Origin: Talinum fruticosum
Taxonomy: Eukaryota > Streptophyta > Magnoliopsida > Caryophyllales > Talinaceae
Assembly: GCA_021018815.1 (NCBI GenBank)
Contig: JAITYX010000052.1
Location: forward strand, 2,222,501 to 2,286,500
Length of the DNA: 64,000 nt
Reading direction: 5' to 3'
Made by a program: the position numbers and the translations under genes. Below, piece by piece: positions 25,053 to 37,300 of the stretch. The notes below the pieces were generated by a model. That model ran no database searches. It worked only from the letters and a program-made list of their open reading frames with translations, and had not been told where the DNA came from. Positions within the stretch are counted from its first letter, which is position 1; each line of letters begins with the position of its first letter.

Positions 25053-26851
25053 TTGGTTATGTCATCTGGATTCGGATTAAGAATACTACCAACCATTTTA
25101 TAGTTCTTAATTCATAAATAACTTTAAACTCGTTAGACAACTATTCCAAATCATAACTTTAAGTTGGAGCTAATTTATTACTATACATTATACAAATTAC
25201 TATTATAGATTTGAGTTAAATATTATAACTCGAATATTACATCAAGGAGCAAGGTAGTATTCTTAATTCATAAAAAGTGTACTTTCTAACTTTACGTTTC
25301 ATACTACAATGTTTAAGTTAATTTCATCTCTTTATTTGTCGGATATTGAAACCATTTTCTCTTTCCTGTTCTTGGTTGGAACATTGAAGTGAGTTAGACC
25401 CATCCCAAATTTAATTGGGATCTTTCCCTTGTTGCATAGCCTAATACATGAAGAAATATGATATTGGTAGTAATTAATCACCAAAATCCATCCAAAATCA
25501 AACAACAAGTACAAATTGGATAGGCGTATTTCTGCAGCACATGAACAACAACAACTACAATAATTGTGGATGGATTAAACAACATAATTGCTTTAAGAAT
25601 ACTATATTAATTGCTTTAAGAAGAGGATAGGCAACAAACACCCCCCCAAAAATCACCATCGAAAGGAAATCGCAATGTCATGAATCACTAATGAAATAGT
25701 ATTTTCTATTTCGCAATTTAAATAACAACAATGAATCAAGGAAAAATATGAGGAAAGAAAATTAAAAAAATAACAATTACAATAATAGCAATTTGTTATG
25801 GAATCCAAAAAGGGTCCAACACCTTAACCTTTCTAACCATCTCTTCCCCCTCCCATTCACCTTTAGACTCTATGGATCCGCAACGAGCATGGTCGGCCCA
25901 GTCGTTTATAAGCAATTGCCCCCCCAAAAAAAAACCCATAAGAAGGGAAATCTACAATGTCATAAATCACTAATGAAATAGTATTTTCAATTTCGTAATT
26001 TAAATAGCAACAATGAAGCGAGGAAAAATACAAGGAAAGAAAATTGAAAAAAAAAAAAAAAACAATTCCGGAATCCAAAATCAAATCCTTAGAATCACAA
26101 TCAAACCAAAAATTCCCCAATATTATTTAATACCATAACTATTAGATACCACCAAACAATTAATAAAGTAAAGATGCAATAACACCCAAGGCCACCCCCT
26201 TCTAAAGAAAAGAAATCTTTAACCAAACTAAAGCTCAAAATCCCTCAAAACTAACAGAAAAGTACAACTCCATGGATCCAGATCGCTTGGAAATTGAAGA
26301 ATTCTCTATCCAATGAACGAGAGGATAGGATAAACCCAAAAAAAAAAAAAAGCAGTGATTTTGAAACCGCTTGGAAATTGAGACTCGTTTGGAATTTCAA
26401 GGAGAGAAAGAGAGAGAGAGAGATGGAGGTTGGCCCTAATAGGAAGAAGAACCCTAGATTGTGAATTTGAAGGTGGTGATATGCAATATCACATACAATA
26501 AACTCATGATTTATCAACCAAAATTTCAAAATCCCTCAAAACTAACGGAAAAGTAACATAAATTCGAACCACACAACCTTCAAATTACATCAATTTACTC
26601 ACAACCAAAAAAGCGACAGAGTAAGAGCCACACAACAATTGGGAAAATAAGAGAGAGAGAGAGAGAGAGAAAGAGGACGTCGGAACTCGAAGAGGAAGGA
26701 GACGACAGTCGCCTCGGCGATCGTGGACGACGACAATGGGTGTAGGGTCTGGTTGATTCCGCCTTAGAGCAGGACGACAATGGCGGGTGCGAGGCTGGTT
26801 AATACCGGTTTCAGAGCACGCTAGAGAGATGATGGAGATGTGATAAGTGGT

Positions 26852-26893
<42 letters not shown>

Positions 26894-27049
26894 GAATAGA
26901 AGAGAGGTTAAGATAAAGGTAGAAGAAGAGATATACGGGCATTTGGTGAAAGAGAGAGAAGAAATAGAGAGAGAAAGTAGAGTTATAGAGAGGCCTGAAA
27001 GGATAAGAGACCTGAAAGGATAGAGATGTGAGGGAGTGGGTCACATATT
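25053..27049. other. AT-rich intergenic region between CACTA and VPS53 upstream unit
   Basis: No credible gene is seen. It contains a pair of diverged direct repeats (25629-25768 and 25913-26057), a second small pair around CAAAATCCCTCAAAACTAAC (26236 and 26528), several poly-A runs, and a GC-rich C/T-strand segment (26590-27040) with GA tracts at about 26649-26670 and 26860-26887. Read on the minus strand, that segment resembles a C/T-rich plant leader, but no following coding sequence is recognisable. Confidence 0.7.
25629..26057 (+). repeat. Pair of about 140-bp direct repeats
   Basis: Bases 25629-25768 and 25913-26057 share the order: a C run followed by AAAAA, a GGGAAATC/GGAAATCGC block, AATGTCATAAATCACTAATG, AAATAGTATTTTC, then a block around AACAATGAA..GAGGAAA..AAGGAAAGAAAATTG. 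They are roughly 85-90% alike by eye and separated by 144 unrelated bases. Confidence 0.8.
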
Positions 27050-28380
27050 TTATTTAATTTTTTTATTGACAAATTAATTTACATCAACGATTGGAGTTAT
27101 CTACTCATAATTTTAATGGTTGAGATGATCTTAAATTCGAAAATAACTCTCGTTGCAACATTTATAATGAGTATTTGAATAACGTTAACTATAAATTTGA
27201 AAAGATTGTCATTATATAGTGTATAGATTGGATTCATCCTTCATAATTAAAATGATGATAAAAATTTTCATAAAACAAAACTTACAAATTATATATAAAA
27301 TAAAAACTCTTAATTAAATAAATAATTAAAAAATTTATAATGAGTATTTGAATAACGCTAACTATTTTTATAAAATAAAATTTATAAATTATATACTGTA
27401 TAAAATAAAAAATTTTAATTATTAAAAGTATTAAAAAATTAATAGAATTGTAATTCTATAATTACGAAGATTTTTATAAAATAAAACTCGGTCTCTGCTC
27501 CGGGCTCCTTCCCCTTTTCGGCTCCCTCTCCGCCGTCTCTCCGGCTCCCTCTTGCTCTCCGGCTACTTCTCGCTCTCCGGCTCTCTCTGGTCCTCCGGCT
27601 ACCTCACGCTTTCCGACTCTCGCTCTGCCATCGCTGGCCTATTTCTCTCCGGCTCTCACTCTCGATCTTCCGCTCCGGCTCGTTCTTGCACTTGATATCC
27701 GGCCCGGTTCTGCTATCCGGCTCCCTCTCGCTCTCCGGCTCTCGCTCTCTCCATCATTTTTAGGTATGTTCAATTGGATCTGAAAATGGCGCCTCTCTCC
27801 ATCGTTTTTGGTATGTTCAATAATTACATATGTGTTTTATGTTTTATGTTTCACCTTTCGAGACGAAAGGTTCAGATGTATATAATAATGTGGGTTGGCC
27901 ATAACATCTACAATCCCGAATTGTTGTTCTGTGCCTCTGCCTCTTGCTGGAAATTTCATTCTCCCTCTCCTGTCTTCTCTTCTTTTACCCGAATTCTAGA
28001 TTTTACTTTTGTAAATTGTGAGTTTGAATGGAATTAGATATGTGGTGTCTTGTGAATGCTTGATTCCTTGAATTTCTAGAGCTCCTTTACAGATTTTAAA
28101 CAAAAAAATAAAAAATCAAGTAACAAATAAATAACTGACGTGAATTGGTAACCAAATCCCAAAAAGAAATTGGTGAGCGGCTTAGATTATTTGTAGAAGA
28201 TTGGTGATCAAATATGAAGTTTTACAGCTGTTGTGAAAAAATATTTGGAGAAGATTCACGCTGGTTTGTTAAGAAGGAGATAGTTTAGAGAGAACAGGGG
28301 AAACTGATTTGAGGGGAAGAGAGGAGACTGAGATGAAATAACTGTATGAGACAATTCCTTTAATTTAAGCTAAAAAAGGG
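27050..28380 (+). repeat. VPS53-proximal copy of the split unit (promoter/leader-like)
   Basis: This stretch holds an AT-rich arm (27050-27470), a TATA-like box, a C/T-rich leader-like segment (27490-27810) with two GTATGTTCAA junctions 46 bases apart, and an AT-rich tail. The same order appears inverted and split at 2640-3261 plus 14934-15560. It is either a transposable element that landed just upstream of VPS53, or the genuine VPS53 promoter, leader and first intron copied elsewhere. The open frame at 27774-28037 is probably incidental. Confidence 0.65.
27475..27483 (+). promoter_or_regulatory. Candidate TATA box for VPS53
   Basis: TATAAAATA lies just upstream of a 300-base C/T-rich segment typical of plant 5' leaders. 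That segment ends at a good donor (TTTTTG/GTATGTTC, GT at 27811). An acceptor GATACAG/ATG at 28869 with a branch-like CTGAC 18-22 bases earlier would make a leader intron of about 1.06 kb. Inferred only from motifs. Confidence 0.4.
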
Positions 28381-28887
28381 GTAAATATGGTAAATTAAAA
28401 TTTATACAACAATTCAATCCTCTTCCCTTTATATATAACATAGATGGATTAGTGAGGATAGCATTCTTGTCTAACATAAGCGTTGGACTCCTCAGTACAT
28501 GTATGCTGAATCTGGATTGACAATTTGGTGGAAATGGTGAAATAAGTTTGCCGTTTTTGTCAAGTTTTACTTGTTAAAGGTGAAACTTCGGTTGAATCAA
28601 GGACACCTAGTCACATTTCACCCCACTGATCCATCTAGTCACCGGCCGATGATGATGGGTTGATCAGATGTGGGTAACAGGTGGACTGGGCGGAAGATGG
28701 ATGTCGCCTCCAGCTGGCTGGTGTTCCATGCACCTTAAATCTGACCCATTGCCAGGCCTCTTTGGATCTGCCTGTCACAGTGTGGAAAAGATTATGATTC
28801 TTAGTTGGAGTTTCACTCGTCTTTTCTGATTTGTTATCCAATTTGCTGACTGGTGAAATGGTGATACAGATGTCCGTCCCACGATCA

Positions 28888-31252
28888 ATGGATAAGTCAA
28901 GTGCTATTGAGTACATCAATCAGATGTTCCCTACAGGTCCCCCTCTCTCTCTTTTGCATGCTTGCCTTTCTATTATAGTAAATTGCATGGAAAATTAGGT
29001 TTTAATGAAGTTGGTATATATTAGTTTTAGGTCTTGCTATTGTATGTTGCAGTTGTTTGGTTTAGTATGCAATTTTGATTGTGGCAATGCAATGAGTTTG
29101 ATTTACCAAATCTTTTTGGCTGGATATTGATTGTTGTTTGATGTGAAAACTCAGAGGAGTCATTATCTGGTGTTGAACCGCTTATGCAAAAAATACACAC
29201 GGAGATTCGCCGGGTTGATGCTTCCATATTAGCAGCTGTCCGACAACAGGTAATGCTGTTCCATTTGGTTTTGATTTGCATGAATTAGATTTGTGATTTT
29301 CACATGTGTTTAACAGAACCGTTTGATTCTTTTTGTTTCTCTGAGCTTTTCTTTTGCGCCAACCTATGGTGTGAACTGATTTTTTCAGTTCTTGTTGCTG
29401 CATAAGATTACATGTGTAGCTTCAGGGGAGTGTAGCCTAGCTGGATTTTTTGTTATTTTGGCTAGTAGATGTTTTTGCGTTCACGGGGAAAAGTTGGCTG
29501 AGCTGTATGGTTGTAAATGGTGAGTTGGGGGCAGGGAACAGAATTACATTGATAACCATTATTATGGTAACTAATACTGCGTTGCAAAATGGCCCTGGTG
29601 TGGATGCTATGTCGTGGCTGTCATGACGTGATATAGAGTAACTTCAGCTTTAGATTAGGCCCTTATTATATTCTGGAAAATGAGATGTTCTAAACTTTTC
29701 TAGAGCCCAAATATTTATGCACAATGCACATAGTGATTTCATCAATATATAGCTGTGCAACGACTTTAATAGTGGAGTCTAGTGACCATTGCGGCAGTGC
29801 ATTGACTTGTCAGTCTATAGCGGGCCTCCTGGTTTTATTGAAGGCAATATGGTAAGATGAATTTCCTTGACATAATATCTGTTGCACAAAAGCCTTGATT
29901 TGGTAAATTGTCGAGGAATATTGTTACTTTACACTGAAGCATTGTGGTTGACTTTGGCAATTGAGCCTTTATATAAAGTGAACTACAAATTGAATCAACA
30001 AGGTGTGGGTTAATAAAGGCCTAGAATGCAAGTGATACATAGGTGAAGTGAAAAATAGAGTGGGGCAGCATATAGCATTAATATGGAAGTTCATCACAAG
30101 TGGTTGTATGAGTTTGTGCTCCTCCTAATCGCTATAGTGTAAATAATATGGAGATTGTAAACTAGAAAGCTAGCTATTCTTGATATCCGTAAAGTTTGTT
30201 AATTGGTCTCATAGCTTTTAACCTATTAGTAAAGGGGAATGCTCTTGTGTGGATGGCTGAAATATGGACAAGATTTTAATTAGGTCGCTACACATGGATT
30301 CAAAATAAGGTTTTGGTTGCAGTATGGCAAACTTGCTTAAATGTGGCAATTATGTTTCATTGTGCAGTTGTTGTGGGTTGAAAATGCAGTTTGCTCAATT
30401 TGACCCTTCAAAAGCGGCCATTTCGCCGTGGAACGACCACATTTTGAATCCATTGACTCTAGTGAGAAGGTTTCTTGGCTTATATTTTAGTGTGGATTAT
30501 TTTTTGTGGAGGGAGAGGTGGCAATGATGGATTGAGGAGAAAGTGCAGGTGTCACAGTTCAGATGGTTTACTTGATTGAAAGGTAGCCTTCCTAGCCGAG
30601 CTTGTAGGACACATTGTACTTTATCCTGGAATGAGTAGAGCTAGCCTTGAGAACAAGATTTTTGGAGTTATGAGAGATGATGTCTCCTAAATTGGTCTTA
30701 GGAGAAGAAGTTGCGTTTAATTATGAGAGATGATGTCACCTATGGTCTTAATGCAAAAATTACACAGAGGTACCCTTATTTCTTGGATAACTATTTTCTG
30801 GACCCAAACTTTTGAAAAATGATTTTTAGGTTCCTTAAATTAATGGCCAACTATTTCCTAGGTGTGATTCTGGGTAGGAATGTGATATTACTGATTGAAA
30901 GGGCAGGATTTGATATTTGGACGTTGAAATCCCATTTTACCCCTTTTTTGTTTGAAAAGCTGAATTAGTTATTTCAAAATCTCTCTCGCCAATGTTGTTA
31001 TAAGATTTTGGTTGTAAATCTGCTCCTTCCATCTTCACTCCCCTAGTCCATCTTTTCTCCCTCTTTCTTTCCTCCCCTATTTTTTGCTTTCCTCTTCTTC
31101 CATCTTGGCCCCTTCTTCTATCGTCACTCTCCTTCTATTTTGTTCTTCCATCTGCACCTTTCTCTCCCTGGCTGGCTGGATGTATTTTCCATTTGCTGAG
31201 CTTCAGTTGCTTTTCTTGAACCTTCTTCTTTATCGCCTATGGTAGTTAAAAT

Positions 31253-31300
<48 letters not shown>

Positions 31301-34300
31301 GGAATGAAGATCAAGGGAGGATCATGATGAAGGAATAATGGGGGTTTGGGTAGAATTGAAGATAATTAAGTTTATATAGAAATTTAATTGTTTTCAAAAA
31401 TTTGCACTTCTTGTCGCGACATATAAGGGTAGTACTAACATTATACATCTCCGTTCGACTTGGAAATTGGGCCTAGGAAATAGTTGGCCCATTAATTTAA
31501 GGGACCTAATTATTTTTTCAAAAGTTTGGATCCTAAAAATAGTTGCCCAAAAAATGAGGGTACCTCTGTGTAATTTGTTGGAGAGCCATTTTACATCGCT
31601 ATAACAATTGCATGTAGTCTTAGAAACCCATTAGCTTTTGCTTTGGTTTAGTTTATGCAATATGGTGGTTTGTGAGTTTCCTTATAGTAAAAAAAAAAAA
31701 AGGTGAAGATAGCTAAAGATGTGTTGTTAATGTTCTAGAATAACCATATTGGCTTTGATGGAAATTAACATATGTAGCACTATATATCCAGACAATCTTG
31801 GATGACCGTTTCCGCACCAGTTGTTCGATTTTCTAGTTTTATAATACTTCCTTCATCCCATATTCGTTGTAAAAACATCTATTTCTCTAGTCATATATTA
31901 TTGTCAAAGTTTGCTTATCCAAAAATTTAAACATTGTATCTAATAGTTGAAGACTCATTTCAACAATGTAAATGCATTTGATGCTTATTTTTGCTTATTC
32001 CTTGAACTTGACTATGAATATGGGACAGATGGATTATGAACTTTGCACAGAAACTTATTTTCCATGGGAAAAAAACCGAAAAAGTTAAGGAAAATCTATC
32101 AATTACCATAGCATGTTAAATTAAATCACAAAGAGAGAAATCTGTTTTATGAATGCAATGCACATGTCTGAATACAATTAACATTATGTAAGTTCGGCAA
32201 AACTAGTAACAATCGCTAATTTGTCCTAGAATCGGAGATACAAAGAGATAGGGATGCAGTGACAAAGAAGAAAAATCTTGACATCATAGGGAAGATTAAG
32301 GGTTCCAGCATGACACTTTATATTCAATAGTAGATTCTGCAAGTGGCCACAATGTCTCATTGGTCCTTGTCCAGCACAGGTTGCATGATTTTTCACCAAC
32401 CCAGCTCTCGACTTCTGGCATAGATAGAGAGGAGTGAGAGAGTCAAAATGTCAAAACCTACTGCTACCGGATCTGGTCGCCATTGAGGGAGAGAATTGGC
32501 ACCTGGAGGGAGGGAGAAAACTGCGCTGTTGAGAGGGGGTCTTCGTGGGTGGCTGAAACTTTCTGCGAGTAATAAGATTGTAGGGTCTTATCGTTCCTTT
32601 TAATGCCCCTTTCTTTTGGGCCTTGATAGAAAGGCACCAATATAAAGCATGGGAGGTTAATGACTAGGACATGTGCGAACCCTAAAAGTGAAACTTGGAT
32701 CCTATCAAGATTTTAATGTGAAGTGTCCGATTATCCGAGTTTTTAATTTGGGCAATGTTTTTGTGACTGCACCTGGTTTTTTTCTGACAAAAAACTGAAA
32801 TTCAGACGCTATCAAGATTTTAATTTGGACGTGTCCGGTTATCCCAATTTTTAATTTGGACAATGTTTTTGTGTGTACTTGGTTTTTTGTGGTCAATTAA
32901 TGTCGGATGTGATTATGGCTCTTAGATGAATCTGTGTAAATCAATTATATATTCTTACGAACTACTGCTTGTAATATAAAATAATTCCAATTAGACTTTT
33001 TGATTTTTAATTTATTTTGCAATGACAGCTTCTTTCATTTTAAACTTACCAAGCTTTTCAACAAATTCTTATATATTGATAATATATATGCTCATTCATT
33101 TGAGATTAATTTTGTGATCCACATCAATTGCAACATTATATTTAATTCTTGAATATTAATTATATATACATAATTGTACCTAGGTGCCTTGTATCTAGAT
33201 CTCTGGATGTATCCTAAACATCAATCATATTCAACTCTTGATATCAACAACGTGATATTGATATACAAGTACCTTTTATCCTTTGCCTTTTACCTATTTG
33301 ATGAATTAGTTGTTAGAAGGAAGATTTACTTTCTTGTATCACAAGACAGCGCAGTTAGAGAGTCTGAATAACACCAGTTTGGAAATATTCAGTATCCTAA
33401 ACATCAATCGTATTCCACTCTTGATATCAACAACATGATATGATATACAAGTACCTTTTATCCTTTGCCTTTTACCTAATTGATGAATTAGCTGTGAGAA
33501 GGAAGCTTTACTTTCTTGTATCAGAAGACAGCGCAATTAGAGAGTCTGAATAACACCAACTAGAAGAGTGCATTAACTTTTGAGGAACTGTTGCCAATAA
33601 ATATGATGAAAGTGGCATGTGGCACTGTTCGGAATGTTCGATGCTGACACATTCATTTCTTAATGGATATTTTTTAATGAACCAAATCTCTTCTTATCTC
33701 TCTTCTGTCTTTGCTTTCCTGATCAGCTTCATGTTCTGATCTTGGGAAGAATTTTATTTTGCATCTGAGTTGTCTGTCCTTTCTGTTTTGGCCAACTCAC
33801 CTCTTTTAAATACTGATTATGTCTGTATCTCGATCTTACTTTTTTCTTTTTGGGTTGCTAACTTTATGTCATTTAGAGTAATTCAGGTACCAAAGCTAAA
33901 CAGGATCTTGCTGCTGCTACCAGTGCTGTGGAGGTTTGTAGTTCCCAATACATTATTCCAGTTGACTTGGCTATCGTTGGCCCCCTAGCTGGTGGTTGGT
34001 TGTAAAACGTTCTTCATGGATAAATCCTTCTACAATTTTGTTGCATAGATTTGATTTTAATGAGTGATAGTTTTTCTAATTTGCAACCTTTAGCTAATTA
34101 GTTAATCTGCAACAGGAACTCATGTACAAGATACGTGAAATAAAAACTAAGGCTGAGCAAAGTGAGACAATGGTTCAAGAAATATGCCGTGATATCAAAA
34201 AGCTAGATTTTGCAAAGAAACACATAACAACTACAATCACGGCTCTTCATCGTCTTACAATGTTAGGTTGGCTTTCTATCTTCCTAAATCTTATTTCCAA

Positions 34301-37300
34301 CCGTAGTCTGTACTTCCTTTTCCTTTTTCTGTAGTGTGCTGGAATTGTACTATGTTCTCTACAGATTTTAAAATTTTTTTTTCCATGGGTCTTTTGGAAT
34401 CGATCTCTCTATGGGCGGAAATGTTTGCAGGGGGTAAGATTGCCTATATTAGATCTCCCTAGATCCCGCAAAAGCAGGACCCACAAAATGTAGTTGTTGT
34501 TGTAGTGTGCTGGACTCATTGCTATTAGAGTTGGTATGATTTGAATTTGAAATGGCACAATCTAATCTCAACTCGAATGAATATTCCATCACGCCCTTTT
34601 GACTTAATCCGATGCCAACTTATGCAACTGTTTGCTTGGTTTATTTGCACGGATGATTTTTGGGGAGGGGAGGCATACCTGCCTCTCTGAGGCTGCTACA
34701 TCTGACCACCCCCGACCAACACCCAAGGCAACTCAGCTAAGCGGTAATCTTGAGTTATGAATTTGGATTTAGGTTTTGGTGCCCGTGGACTATCTCTTTT
34801 TTTTTTTCATTTGAGTACGTGGAGGATGTGACGGCATCATACTTTCTGTTTAGCAGTGCTATATGGCATTCCAATCAAAATTAATACCTTGAAGTCCTTC
34901 CTGATGGTGGTATTGGTGTCTTTCCTTTTTCTTTTTTTTTTTTTTTGGGGGGGTGGGTGTTACACCTTTGCAGTCTTACCTTATTGTGAGTTACCAGGGT
35001 GGCTATGTCCATTGGATCTCAGATCTAAAAACATTGATGTCCTCCTACTCACCAAGAAAGAAGTAGAGGACATTTTATGAGCTGTTTTACTTCATTCTAG
35101 TATAGTCTAAATAAGGAAAATTCCCAAAAAGTGACTTCTTCCAGCCACTGAAAAATCACTTGACTATTAGATATTACATGGATTGTATTATGAGTGCGCT
35201 CACTTGAAGAAGAATTCAATATTTTCCAACTCTAAAAACTGACACTTGTCATGAGATTCAGGATTGTGGTCGAGTGAGGATTTCAGTGAGTCAGTGCCTC
35301 CCTCTGTCACATTGATTAGTCTGGAAAAAGGAATGCATGAGTCATGACATGACTATGGTTTTTTTTTTTTTTTTTTTTAATGTGTTGCTTTCCTTTGATG
35401 ATATAAAATAGTCATCTTTCTTGTAGAAATAATGTAAAATAGTGATCTATCTCATAGGATATAGATATTGAAACTCGTTGTTTGAGAGTGACCATGCTAA
35501 TGTTGTGTCTTTCAACACTTTGGCAGTATCTGCTGTCGAGCAATTGCAAGTAATGGCTTCAAAAAGGCAATATAGGGAGGCAGCTGCTCAAGTGGAGGTA
35601 CCAAGCTGCCAGTAGGCAATTGCTTTTCTTCTATGTAGGAGGTTAATAATCTTTTTATATGGATACAAGCTGAATGATAAGTTGTGCTGCTATATTTATT
35701 GTTAACTGTTTGTAAATCTTAAACTATGATGTGGCTATATAGTGACTAAAACATAATTGGTTACAGAGTGTGGACCTGTGATGATATATTTTGTCTGTTT
35801 GCCTTAAATGATACTGACTCTTGTACTTGCCCTTCTGTAGTGTGCTACCTTTTTTATTCCCAACATTTGTGTCCTCCAAATTTTGTGAAGTACTTTGGCT
35901 TGCATAACTCTCGTAGTTCTTATTGAAGGTCCTTATAACTCTAGCATTTCATATCAGCAGTTAGCCCCAACCTGGAGATATTTATATTATGTGTAGTCAA
36001 GTTACAAAATTGTGTTGGCTCCCTCAGGGGTTTGAAATTTCTCTTAAGCAAAAAGCCCTTACGAGGGAAACCCATAGAGGAAAGTCTCTGTTTGTAGGTA
36101 ACTTCTATCAAAAGCTTGGATATGACCACAACCAGTGACTACCCAAAATTGGATGAAACTTTATGTAGAATTGATCTGATTCTATAGGCTAAACTTTTTC
36201 ATTAATCTTTGATTGTTGATTTTAAAGGTTCCTATTCTGATTATGCTCTGGGCCAAGGTCGCTGATTAGTGAAAGACTAACTGGTTCTCATTACGGAGGT
36301 CATTTGTTTGTAACATTGGGCATTGTAGGGGTGAGCATCCATGTGGGGCGGGTCGCCAGAAGCACTAAGATGCTGACACTGCAATGAGTTTGCTGCCTGA
36401 GCGCTTTTCTGTGATCGTTCAACCGAACTTCTGAATCAATATCTTTGGATTAGAAACAGGGGGTTAAAACTTCATTTCAAAACCTTTGGACATTGAATTC
36501 CTTATCCAACTCCAATTCTATAAATTTACTGCTGCTATCTTGAAATCGTTTTGTTTCAGTTGGTATTGATATCATTTTGTTTTTTTATTGTATACTTGAG
36601 TGACATCTCCTTGATGTCTTAGTAATACAATTTTTTCAATTGCTTGTCAACCAAAAAAAAGGGTTGTCAATTGATGTGCTTCTCCATCTTCTCAGATGAA
36701 ATTCTCGCTGTTGTCAGTGCACAAAAACTATGAAGAGCTGTTACTGGGTCTTCTTATTGCATTTGGGCAGCGACTAGTGAGGTCATTTGGCTAACAAGGC
36801 TGCCTCCCTAATGTCTTCCATCCTTTCATTCTTTCTTCTGAGAAAAGTTGGTTTGGGACCTTGGGTTCTGTTTATTGTGTGGATGCTTGTCTCTCTGTAA
36901 ATTAGGTTAGCTAAATTCCTTGGCATCTGATAGGCTGATACATGCGCTGAGTTTTAGAGTTTTGAGTTGAACCACCAGAGAGTTCTCAGCCCCTCTTTTC
37001 GGTTGAGGTTTTCATTCTTACATAATTTGGCCTTGTGGTTTATTTCAGGCTGTAAATCAGTTATGCAGTCATTTTGAAGCATACAGGGATGTACCAAAAA
37101 TAACAGAGTTGCGAGAAAAGTTCAAGAACATCAAGCAAATCCTGAAGTCCCATGTGTTTTCGGACTTCTCAAGGTATTCTTTTGTGTGTGTGGGGGCAGG
37201 GGTGGATGTGGGTCTGGGTACTGAGTTATTCCTTTGTCATTAGTTTGATGCCTTATTCTTGTTTAAATTGTTATTTTCTTGATATAAGTGCTTAACATGT

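Noticed and set aside
27774..28037. 87-codon frame upstream of VPS53
   Set aside because: It spans a likely leader-intron donor, and its mirrored copy at 2953-3289 is broken differently; no domain.
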